Source: Caenorhabditis remanei
Taxonomy: Eukaryota; Nematoda; Chromadorea; Rhabditida; Rhabditidae
Direction of reading: 5' to 3'
DNA length: 64,000 nt
Assembly (NCBI RefSeq): GCF_010183535.1
Contig: NC_071329.1
Location: 18,800,879 to 18,864,878 of the forward strand
The notes under the pieces were generated by a model, which was given only the letters and a program-made list of their open reading frames with translations, did no database searches and had not been told where the DNA came from. Made by a program: the position numbers and the translations under genes. Numbering within the stretch: the first letter of the stretch is position 1; each line of letters starts with the position of its first letter. This document shows, in pieces, positions 11,458-22,000 of the stretch.

Positions 11458-12740
11458 TTAACGGCGACCCTGAAATTATGAAAATTAGGTAAAAATTATA
11501 TGACTAGAAAGCTGAGGACGTGAGGATTCAGAATCCGTTTACAGAATTTAGATTGGAAAAAAATGAAGAGAGTTACAAAGCTTTGAGTGGGAAGATACCA
11601 TCTTCTGAAATTCAAATCTGGAATTCAAATCGGTGCAACTCCCTTCATTTTTCTTCAATTTAATTTCTGTAAACGGATTCAGAATCCTCACGTCTTCAGC
11701 TTTTCAGACATATATAATTTTAGTGGGTAGGATATTCGGACACACAGACAGACAGACAGACAGACAGGCAGAGATTGAAAAAAACAGACAGAGATACAAA
11801 TAAGTCACTTTAAAATCGTTATATCTCGAGTCAAACTGATCCGATTTCAAAAATTCTAACGGATTCAGAATTCTCACGTCTTCAGCTTTTTAGGCATATA
11901 ACATTTTGGTGTGCGGGTGGACATCCGGACAGACAAACACACAGACACACAGACAGACAAACAGAAACCGAGATGAGGCAGGTTCTGAGGTGGTCCTACT
12001 GGCTCGATGTCTGGACATCTGGAAATCCGGACACACAGACTGACATCTGGACATCCGGACATCCGGACTTTTGAACACAGACACACAGACAGACATGTGG
12101 ACATCTGGACAGACAGACACACAGACAGACATACAACAACCGAAATAAGTCTGGTTCTGAGGTGGTCCTACTGGCTCGATATCTGGACATCCGGATATTT
12201 GTACACAGACACACAGACCGGACATCCGGACACCCTTTCCGTGGACACACAGACAGACGCCTTACCATCTTCATGAGGAGTCTACAGATCGCCTCGTTCT
12301 CCTGTTGAGCGCGAATCACGCGCTCACCCATCTGAGCGCGTTTTGCCAGACGTTTTTGCTTAAACTTTTGGTTTTTTCAAGGTATTTTTCAAATTTTAAT
12401 AACGGATTCAGATTCAGCGTGAAATTCTGAGTCGAATAGTATCAAAAAACTGAAAAAACAACTGAAAATGAGAATGGCTGGCGCGCCTTTGACGCGTCTA
12501 CTCACCGTTTCCTTGCACAACGAAACGACGTCTCCCAAACGACGTGACGGCTCACCCAAACCGTCCTCTTTGAAGTCATCTGAATAGGAAAAAAATATTT
12601 TTGAAATAGGCTCCGCCCCTTTTTCTCAATAGAGCGCACTTACTGAAGGAGAGCCATGTGCCAGCGTGTGCCACGTGGAAACACGAAATGACTAGCATTG
12701 CGGCTAGGAAGAGATGAGATGGAGACGAGAACATTAACAT
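11458..12740 (-). CDS. Candidate amidated neuropeptide precursor, 82 aa
   Basis: Minus-strand exons 12740-12644, 12579-12506, 12331-12266 and 11469-11458. All have GT-AG borders (donors gtaagt, gtgagt, gtaagg; acceptors tattcag, cgctcag, atttcag), phases agree, and the CDS totals 249 bases. Residues 1 to about 26 form a signal peptide: a hydrophobic core HLFLAAMLVISCF, then a likely cut after HVAHA. The secreted part starts GTWLSFNDFKEDG. It contains one dibasic site (SRR) and ends LLMKM-GRR-stop, a canonical amidation plus dibasic processing signal. Cleavage would give a 33-residue amidated peptide starting LGDVVSLCKETM, with two cysteines 18 residues apart and an amphipathic middle (RVIRAQQENEAICRLL). 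I do not recognise the family. A long helical amide resembles class B GPCR ligands (CRF/DH44-like) in general shape only. The start could be 12740 or 12734; no outron acceptor was found immediately upstream. Confidence 0.7.
11741..12256. repeat. CAGACAGACA / CATCCGGACA degenerate tandem repeat
   Basis: Within intron 3 of the peptide gene. Mixed units of ACAGACAGACA, GGACATC(C/T)GG and GGTTCTGAGGTGGTCC ACTGGCTCGAT, the last repeated at about 11985 and 12160. Shorter stretches recur at 6815-6850, 6960, 15450-15500, 17095-17170, 17470-17530, 17700-17760 and 18680-18715. Confidence 0.8.
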
Positions 12741-15700
12741 TTTTTTGAGAATTTCGAAAAGAAATCCCAAAAAATTTGGTCAAAAATGGATTTTTTGGTG
12801 CTCGGTGAGCTGGGTAACCCTGAAAAATTGAGATTTGCAAGGCCTGGAGAAGGAAACTGTGAAAAAACAAGTAAAACATCAAAAATAAAACATTTAGAGC
12901 TTTAAAATGAGGTAGGTATGGGTCCCACCACGAAAACTACAGTAACCCAGAACTGCAAAACACGTTTTGAGCCGTAACTCTTCTGACTTTGACGCAATTT
13001 GTATAAAAATTACACCAATATGTTCAGAGCGCTGAGACGGTTTTAATGAGTATAATCATGCTTAGGTTCACTTCAATTTGGGTCCCACCACGAAAACTAC
13101 AGTACCCCAGAACTGCAAATCGCGTTTTCTACTGTAACTCTACCAGTTTTCACTGGATTTTTGTAAAAATGTTATATGCGAATTCAGCGTTCTAAGAGCT
13201 TTCAGAAAAGTATACTCATGCCTAGGTTTGACAGATGTTGGGTCCCACCACAAAAACCTGCATTTCCGGGTTACTGTAGTTTTCGTGATGAGACCCAACT
13301 GGCTCCAAACCTCAGCATCATTATACTTTTCTGAAAGCTCTCGGAACGTTGAATTCAAAAATACGAATTTCATTTCGGTGGTGTTAAAATGAAGAGAGTT
13401 ACAGTAGAAAAAGAGATTTGCAGTTCTGGGTTACTGTAGTTATCGTGGTGGGACCTAACCTGCTTCAAATCCAGTCATGACTGTACTCATTAAAAGCGTC
13501 TTGGTGCGTTGAATCGATTGATGTAATTTTTGTAAAAATTGCGTCAAAACTAACAAATTTTCAGTAGAAAACATATTTGTAGTTCTGGGTTACGGTCGTT
13601 TTCGTGGTGGAACCCAAATGGCTTCAAACCTAGTCATGATTATACTCATTTGAAAGCTGGGATCACGCTGAGTCTGAAAATCATGTTCGAAATGTTAAAG
13701 ATGCTCATCTGGGGCTCCTTTGACGCGTTTGTTTTGTTATAATCGGTAAAAAGCAGCAGGAAAGTGCCCTAATTTACAAATTAAGTCATCTGACATGTTT
13801 TTCCGGGTTCCAGACTTTTTAAAAATGCTAAAATGAAGTTTGGGCACTGGTTTAGACCGAAAATCTCAAAATTTTTATAAAAATCCACGACGTCAAACTC
13901 AGAAGACGTCAAATAATCAAGAAGAAGACGTGTTGAGCAGGAGCGAGGAGCACACCGAGAGTGATGACAAAAACCCATTATGCTTAATGAATTTTAGAGG
14001 CGCCCCCTTTTCCTGGTGACAGGGGCGAAAGTGGGCGGAGCCTAATGGGGATGTCACATGTTTAAAGATGAGGAAAAACAACAAACAATGGGATATGGGA
14101 AACTTGAGAATCAAAGAATATCTCCGGATATTCTGAGTAAAAATAGGGAAAACTGGAAAAACTGGTTGCTGACGTTGAGAATTTTATGGATTCTGATGCA
14201 AAAATAAGGTTATTTAGGGCGTCTGGAAGTGGGCGGCGCTTTCTTGAGCAAGACGCGTCGAAGACGCGCCAGCCGTGACTTCTAACAACTCTAACACACG
14301 GTAGATGTTGAGCTTTCAATTAGACCTCAAAATCGCGTCGATGGCGCGCCAGATTAAAAAATGGGACTCATTGAAAATTACCAAGTGAGCAATAGCTCTA
14401 GTCTTTTATCTTGACGCGGCAAAGGTGCGCCAGACGGAATATTTTTTTCTTTGTGCAGGATTATACTTTTCTAAAAACTGAATTTATCGTTCCGAGAGCT
14501 TTCAGAAAAGTATAATCATGCCCTGATTATAATCATGCTGGGTCTCACTACGATTTTCCGGGTTACTGTACTTTTCGTGGTGGGACCCAATTTGAAGTAA
14601 ACCTAAGAATGATAATATTTTTCTGGAAGCTCTTGGAACGCTGAATTCGGATATACAACTTTCATTAGAATTGCGTCAAAATCTGAAGAGTTACAGTTCT
14701 AAACGTGTTTTGCAGTTTGGGGTTACTGTAGTTCTAGTGGTGGGACCCAACTTGGCTCAAACCTAGGCGTGATTATGATCATTGGAGCAGTCTCGCCGCG
14801 CTGAGTCAATTGGTGTAATTTTTATGAAAATTATAGCAAAACCCACAGAGTTATGTCAGAAAACGTGATCTACAGTTCTCGGTTACTGTAGTTAGCGTGG
14901 TGGGACCCAACTTGAGGCTAACCTAGTCATGATTATATTCATTTGAAAGCTCTTGAAACGCTGGATTCAAAAATTAGAATCAATTTTCGCCTATGACTCG
15001 TCTGGGGCACCTTAGACGCGTTTCCAGTTGGTAAAAAGTGCTCTAAACTGAATCATCTGCGGTCTAGTAATGTATTTCAATCTTTTTCCGGGCCCTTCTA
15101 AAACGTACCTAGGCACCGTTTCAGACCAAAAATTTTGAAATAAAAAATAGTTTTTTGTGCTGCAGACCGCCAGACAACCTGGTAATTCTAGACTTTATGA
15201 ATACTACCATTAATTTTCATTAGGCGCTCTTCTTTTTGTCTCTCTTTTAAGTTATTAGAGTCACAACACGTGGGGAGGTCTAAATAGCATAAGGAATCGG
15301 CTGGATTTTGATTTTGATATCAAGAATGGGATGGCCATGAGATGAACGCTTCCGATTAGACCGACCAGAGATCTTTCAGACACTCCCTAACCAAGAAAAC
15401 GCGCCGAAAACACGCCAGATAAGTCTAGTTTGAAACTTTTTTAATTATCCGGACACACGGACAAACAGACAGACATTCGGACATCTGGAAACACAGACAG
15501 GCGAGTAAAATGTGTAATTTGAGCTATATTTCTTCATGATTTGCTGTTTTCCAGCAATATTAAAAACTATGAACAAAAATAAATATATTTTTGGAATCTC
15601 TGTGATCTCAGCTATCTAATAATATCATTTTTCAATGTAACCGCCCGAAAACTAACCAATAAGCACACAAAGGAAAAGTTGACAATGCAAACAAACAAAG

Positions 15701-15755
15701 AGAAACGAAAATTATACGAAAAAATCTCGCGGTGAGATTCAGAATTTAATTTAAT
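12741..15755. other. Repeat-rich region, no convincing gene
   Basis: Mostly copies of the GGTCCCACCACGA family (12905-13645, 14450-14960) and CTGGCGC/GACGCG elements (near 13705, 14260, 14335, 14415, 15000, 15405). A short stretch at 13920-13980 read on the minus strand gives a hydrophobic frame, but no start or splice support could be found. Confidence 0.5.
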
Positions 15756-15841
15756 TTACAACCTTCTTCTCCTCTTCATCTCCAATCTATTGGCGTCATC
15801 AAGGAGCAAGATGGCCCCCGGAGCACATGGAAAACAAGAAT
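15756..15841 (-). CDS. Candidate terminal exon of an unidentified gene
   Basis: Minus strand: the acceptor GATTCATCCAG opens a 28-codon frame SCFPCAPGAILLLDD...KRRRRL ending in TAA. The composition (CxxC, DDANRLEMKRRRR) looks coding rather than random, and the flanks are not repeats. I found no upstream exon to join it to; everything for 1.3 kb upstream is repeat. It is either the last exon of a gene I could not complete or a gene fragment. Confidence 0.3.
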
Positions 15842-15939
15842 CTGGATGAATCAGGGTATACACTTTTACATTTTGGGAGATTAATAATAAGAATAACGAG
15901 AAAGATTGGGGGAAAATTGGGAAAATATTTCTAAAGCGG

Positions 15940-16830
15940 GTTTCAGATCGATTTGAGATCGGTTGAGATCGGCTGACTAACTTTGAGATCCCGTCATGGC
16001 TACCATTTTCAATAATTTTTTTCAAATTTACACTCATTTTGTAGATCAAACCTAGCGCTTTATTTTTTTAGTTGACAATTTTCAGATAGCTCCGCCCATT
16101 TTTGAGATATGCGCCTTCAAAGTTGGAAAATTGCAAAAAATTGAAGAAAAAGTCATTGTCAACGCCAAAATGTGATTTTTACATCAAAATAACCGGAAAA
16201 TTCCATTTCCGACGTTAAAAACTATTTAAAACCTAATTTTCCATGTCAAAAACCACATTTTTAGCAAAAATTTGGCCCCGAAAAGATTTTGGTCAAGGTG
16301 CACCAATGGGTACCAGGGTTCGATCCTGCTTGTGGTTAATTTTTTTTTGAAAGGTTTTTTTCTTGTTTTTGGTTTTTATTATCTTGTATATCAAAAGTAG
16401 CACTACATTTTTGAAGTTGACAACTTTCTGATAGCTCCGCCCACTTTTGAGAGCTTTAAATTTGAGATCGGTTGAGATCGGCTGTCTAACTTTAAGATCC
16501 CGTCACGGCTACTATTTTCAATAAATTTTTTCGATTTTACACTCATTTTGTAGATCAAACCTAGTTCTTCATTTTTCTAGTAGACAATTTTCTGATAGCT
16601 CCACCCACTTTTGAGATATGCGTTTTCGAACAAAAAAAGGCCAAAATGTGATTTTTACATCAAAACAACCGGAAAATTCCGTTTCCGACGTTAAAAACTA
16701 TTCAAAACCTAATTTTCCATGTCAAAAACCACATTTTTAGCAAAAATTTGGCCGAAAAGATTTTGGTCAAGGTGGGCCAATGGGTACCAGGGTTCGATCC
16801 CGTTTGGGGTTAATTTTTTAACTTTGGCGC
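15940..16830 (+). repeat. Tandem composite repeats with tRNA-like B box
   Basis: Three module copies (about 16040-16122, 16386-16450, 16552-16626), each led where complete by GAGATCGGTTGAGATCGGCT and GATCCCGTCA(T/C)GGCTA. Two cores (about 16123-16385 and 16627-16830) both carry GACGTTAAAAACTA and TGGGTACCAGGGTTCGATCC followed by a T-rich tract. This matches the arrangement at 4.3-4.8 kb. Confidence 0.75.
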
Positions 16831-17759
16831 ACCTGAGGCGTGTGGCTGGGGTGACGTTGGCGCGTTTTCATGAGTTCGATCTGTTTGCTATATATCTGGC
16901 GCACCTGTGACGCGTTTCTTGAGTTTTGTGCCCCCCAGGTCTCTAAAGTGTCACATTTTCAGTTATCCTTAGGGTGTCTATCTGTGTGTCCCGAATTAGG
17001 ACATCCGATGTCTATGGCGTTCAAATTTGATATCACAAGATTGCTGAAATTATGTGGATTCTGAATCTCATGGAATAACATAAGAATTTTGGTCATCAGG
17101 ACAAACAGATGTACAGACAGAGTTATTTGAAGCCAATTTGGATAATTACAGACAGACTCGAGACATCTGGACAAATGGATATGTTTCATTCAGATTTGTC
17201 ACAAAATTTGACTGAAATGTTGTCTAAAATCTTCTGGACCAAAATTTAGACCAAAAAAGAAGAGAAAAAGGAATCAAAATGACGGAGGGAGAGAGATGGG
17301 TGTGTACACACACTTATATGTCACTTTGATTTGGAATTAGTTGGCATTTGTGATTCTTCTCTTTTGAAGGAAGACTACTAATGTGCATTTTGAGTTTTGC
17401 AAATCGGGAGGAGAGAGTTGTTTCAATTTATGGGAAATTGTAGCTTTCGTGGTTTCTTGGGGGGGTGAAAAAGACAACTGGACATCCGGAATAGACAGAC
17501 ACACAGACAGAGAAACCTAGAGGACACCCGGACATTCAGAAATATAAAAATATAGCGCTTTTTTGCATCAAAATTGTGATTTTTCTTGAACTTTTGTATG
17601 AATAAATAGAATATTAGCTGGAGAATTGAACAAAATCTACTGAAATTGCTCAAAAATATCATTTTAGCCATTAAAATCGGCTCAAAAATACACATTTTTA
17701 GTCGTCTGTCTGTGCTTCCTGATGTCCAGATGTCTGTCTGTTTGTCCGGATGTCCGGAT

Positions 17760-18267
17760 CAGGGCTGTGCGAAAAATTTTTTCGGTTTTTTTCGGTGCTT
17801 TTCGAAAAATTTTGAGGCGAAAAATTTTTCGGCCGAAATTATCCGAAAAATTTAACGGCGAAAATTTTTTCGGTTTTTTCGGTGCTTTTCGAAAAAGTTT
17901 TTCGGACGAAAATTTTTCGGATAATTTTCGAAAAAACCGTTCGAAAAATTTTGGAAATTTCGCCTAAAATTTCAAAATTTAAGTTACAAAAATAGTGATT
18001 TTTCGATTTTTCCTGAAATTCTGTACTCAAAAACAGGTTTCTATCAGTCTTTCTTCGAAATACTTACAGTATTTACACAAATTCAAGATTTTTGGCCCGA
18101 AAAACACATTTTTCAGACAGGTTTCTGGAAACTTTTTTTTTTCGAATTTTTCGGTTTTTTCGGTCAAAATTTTTCGAAAAAAAAAAGTTTTTCGATTTTT
18201 TCGGTACAAAGATTTCGAAAAAAAGTTTTTCGAAAATTTTTCGGAAACTTTTTTTCGCACTGCCCTG
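17760..18267. mobile_element. hAT-like MITE, 508 bp, with 8-bp target duplication
   Basis: The termini are CAGGGCTGTGCGAAAAA and TTTTTCGCACTGCCCTG, the CAGGG...GC signature of hAT elements. It is flanked on both sides by GTCCGGAT (17752-17759 and 18268-18275), the 8-bp duplication size typical of hAT. The interior is built of TTCGGTTTTTTCGG / TTTTTCGAAAAA motifs and is self-complementary. No transposase is present, so it is non-autonomous. It inserted into a GACATCCGGA-type repeat. Confidence 0.88.
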
Positions 18268-18460
18268 GTCCGGATGTCCAAATAACCAAAAAAAAAAGCA
18301 AACCAGACATGTCTGGCGGTTGACCTACCGGGGCGCGCGCGCGCATTTCTCCATTCGCTCTTTTGTCAATCTCGTATTCGATGTGGGGACTTGCTAGTCT
18401 TTGTTTGTTCTTTTTCGTTTTTTGAGCAATTTAATATATTCTCTTGAATAAGTTTTACAG

Positions 18461-18527
18461 CCACCACCAACCCCTACAAGGATCCACTACAGGCCGCAAC
18501 ACCACCAGTGGACCCACAAAAAATATG
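18461..18527 (+). other. Orphan exon-like segment
   Basis: Flanked by a strong acceptor (AATAAGTTTTACAG) and donor (ATG|gtgagtaac). Non-repetitive and CA-rich. One frame reads TTNPYKDPLQAATPPVDPQK, a plausible protein segment; another ends in ATG at the donor. No partner exon was identified on the plus strand. It may be a 5' exon or a remnant. Confidence 0.3.
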
Positions 18528-18954
18528 GTGAGTAACGAGTACGAGTATTAGGATTCTGAAAATTTCGCTGTAATTCCAAAAATGATGAGCCAGGGGTACG
18601 GTAGTTGTGGGAAACTCGTAGGCTTTGGAAAAGAGAACGCGTCAAAGGCGCGCCAGACAGGTCTGGTTTGAAACTTTATTCGGTTATTTGGACATATATG
18701 GACACACAGGCAGACGAGAGTAAAAGTGTATTTTGAGCATTTTTATCCGATTTTCAGCCGGGTTTGTCTAAATTTCAGTGAATTTTAAGAAATTTTAGAC
18801 AATTTTGAGCGATTTTTGCCAATTTTTGGCAATTTATGTCAATTTTTAGCAATTTGATATACAGAATTATCAATTTTCCAGCTAATAATCTATTTATTCA
18901 TACAAAAAATGAAGAAAAAGCACAATTTTTATGAAAAAAGCCCTAAAACACTAC

Positions 18955-19031
18955 CTCTAATAGACCGGCACCCCCCGATAATGCAAGTGCGCTCCATTGA
19001 AACCTTTTCGATGGGTGCCTGTCTATTAGAG
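18955..19031. repeat. Hairpin element in cat-2 3' region
   Basis: CTCTAATAGACCGGCACCC pairs imperfectly with GGGTGCCTGTCTATTAGAG across a 35-base loop. It lies 40-120 bases past the cat-2 stop, ahead of a minus-strand AATAAA at about 18893-18898, so it probably falls in the 3'UTR. Confidence 0.65.
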
Positions 19032-19073
19032 TGATCCAAAAAATATAAAAAATAGTCAAAAAATCAATAAAAT

Positions 19074-22000
19074 TCACATTGAAACACTAATTTTCATGCG
19101 ATCCGCCGCATGGGTGATTGCACTCAAGTCGTTGGACAGTCGACTGAATGCCTTCTCCAAGTCGGCACTCGATTCAATCGTCTGAAACATGGAAATTATT
19201 GATTTTTGGTAAAAAAAATTGCTGAAAATCGGATTTCTCGCAAAATTTTGAGTCAATCAGCGATTTTTTGGGCGTTTTTAGCCTAAAATTGAGAGAAAAT
19301 CGCCAAAGCAGTCTTTAGGCAAAGTGGGCGGAGTTTGAGAAAGAGGCGGGGCTTAGAATGTGGGCGCGTCTTGAGAAACAAGTTGTGATCTACATTTTTG
19401 TAGTTGGTCACTTTTTGATAGCTCCGCCCACTTTTGAGATATGCGCCTTTAAACTCACTAGCTTCTCTGCGCCTTACAGGGAGTGGGCTATCTTTAAAGA
19501 CGCATATCTCAAAAGTGGGCGGAGCTATCAAAAAGTTGTCAACTACAAAAATGTAGATCATAACTTGTTTCATAAGACACGCCCACTTTTCAAACCCCGC
19601 CTCCTCCGCTAAGCTCCGCCCACATTGCCTGAACTTGTTTTTAGGCGATTTTTTCCTAATTTCAGCTAAAACTGGCTATAACTCGCCGAGTTGGCTCCGT
19701 ATCAAAAAGTGATCAACTACAAAAATGTAGATCACAACGTTTTCTATATAATCCACTAGAAATTACCTCAATAGACTTTGTGAACGGATCGTAGACGACA
19801 GAAAACGGGCGGTCCATCGACGAGGCGTATTTTCGGAGTTTTGCAAGAGCATCATGGATACTGTCGGCCACAAAATACAACGGTTGGTAGTCGGAATCTT
19901 CGTATTTTTGGATGGCAGTGACCGCCGGCTCGAAATCTTTGTGCTCTGGCACGTCGGAGCACGCGTGCTGCAAAATTGCGGAGGTGGGCGGGGTTTAGAA
20001 GTGGGCGTGGCCTAATTGCGTTACTTACCATCAATTCACCATAAGCCGACAGTAATCCCGCTCCGATTGCCTTCAACTTTCCATCCTCTTTGCACAATCC
20101 GAATTCCACAATGAACCTGAAGGAATAGACTGCTTGGGACAAACTGCCCGTTTGGGACAAATTGCCCGTTTGGGACAAATTGCCCGTTTGGGACAAATTG
20201 CCCGTTTGGGACAAATTGCCCGTTTGGGACAAATTGCCCGTTTGGGACAAATTGCCCGTTTGGGACAAACTGCCCGTTTGGGACAAACTATTTGGTTCTG
20301 TTTGAGACAAATTGCCCGTTTGGGACAAACTGCCCGTTTGGGACAAACTGTTTGGGACAAACTGATAAAGCCGGCTGAGAAGGTCTTTGGAGCTTTCCAA
20401 CGACCTATAAATTTGGTCACAGGTACTTTCGACCACGAGAAGTCCATTTCCGATGTCAAAACCTGCTAAATATGAAGCCGAGTCTCTGTGAGGAGCCGAG
20501 TTATGTCCTCTCAAACTTTCCGCCTCTTCTCTGCGTCTCTCATGTCCCCTCCGTGTCCCCCCAGACTCCGCCCACTCCCCACACATACCATAGCGACGGG
20601 CGGAACCCGTGAAGTGTCCGCTGCTCTCTCCGCATGTCTACCCTCCATTTCATTGTGTAAATCGCAATGTCACTCTATTAGTGCAAGGTGGATGGAGGTA
20701 TACAGTACTATTTCTACTGTCGGATAGCCGGAAATGGCTTCGTCCAACTCCCCGCCGAACCAATTTTTGGAAGCCCGGAAGGGCTGAAAATAGCGATACG
20801 GCTCAAAAAAGTGGGCTCAATTTCAGAATCGATGCGCAGAATTTTGTCTAGAATTTGATTTTGACACTTTTTATATGAAATTCCATGAAAAAGTGGGCGG
20901 GGCTTAAGAGTTTCCGTGCGGAAATGAAAAGTGGGCGGAGTCTAGAAATGGGCGGGGCCTAATTTCTCAAATTTTGTACCAATCGGCGCAGAATTTTGTC
21001 TAAAATCCGATTCTGGTACTTTTTCTCTGAAATTTCATCAAAAAGTGGGCGGGGATTAAGAGTCTTCATGTAGAAAGGAAAATGGGCGGAGCTTAGAAAT
21101 TCGAAGTTTATATCAATAGACGCAAAATTTTGCCGAAAATCCTAACTTGGGACTTTTTCTCTAAAATTTCATCAAATAGTAGGCGGGGCTTAAGGGTTTC
21201 TTTATGAAAATGTAAAGTGGGCGGAGCCTAAAAGGGGCGGGGTTTGATTTTTTTCAATTTTTGTGTGGATCGACGCAGAATTTTGTCTTGAATTCAAATC
21301 TGTCACCTTTTCTCTAAAATTTCATCAAAAAGTGGGCGGAGCTTAAGAGTTTCCGCATGAAATGGAAAAATGGGCGGAGTCTAGAAATGGGCGGGGCTTA
21401 GAATATCTCAGATTTTGTATAAATCGGCGCAGAAATTTGTCTAGAATCCAATTTTGCCACCTTTTCTCTGAAATTCCATCAAAAAGTGGGCGGGGCTTAA
21501 GAATCTACACGTGGAAATGAAAATGGGCGGAGTCTAGAAATGGGCGGGGCTTAGAATATCTCAGATTTTGTATTAATCTACTCAGAAATTTGTCTATAAC
21601 TCGATTTTGCCACTTTTTCTCTAAAATTTCATCAAATAGTGGGCGGGGCCTAAGAATCTACACGTGGAAATGAAAATGGGCGGAGCCTGAAAAGGGGCGA
21701 GGCCTAATTTCTCAAATTTTATATGAATCGATGCAGAATTTTGTCTTGAATCCAATTTTGACACTTTTCCTCTGAAATTTCAACCATGACGTACCAATAA
21801 ACGGTGGCCAACTTCTCAATGTGCTCATCAGATGCTCCGAGACTCATCAATCCGATATCCTGAGACATTTGAGCCAACAGCGGGTCTGAAAACATTGGAA
21901 CATGCCCCAGGAGCTCATGAATCAAATCGGGCTCCGGCGAGTGATGGGGTGAGGCGTGATGACGGAGATAAGTTGTCGTTTGGAATACACGAAACGCCAG

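Noticed and set aside
11741..12256. CRISPR-like array
   Set aside because: The repeats are degenerate GACA/CCGG words without constant-length spacers, in an animal intron.
18092..18397. Phe/Lys-rich frames across 17.8-18.4 kb
   Set aside because: They are the AT-rich interior of the hAT-like MITE read through.
20073..20586. Long frames encoding repeated CPKRAI, LSQTGN or ARLGQI units
   Set aside because: They are the 18-bp minisatellite in cat-2 intron 5 read in different frames. 18 is a multiple of three, so every frame lacking a stop stays open.
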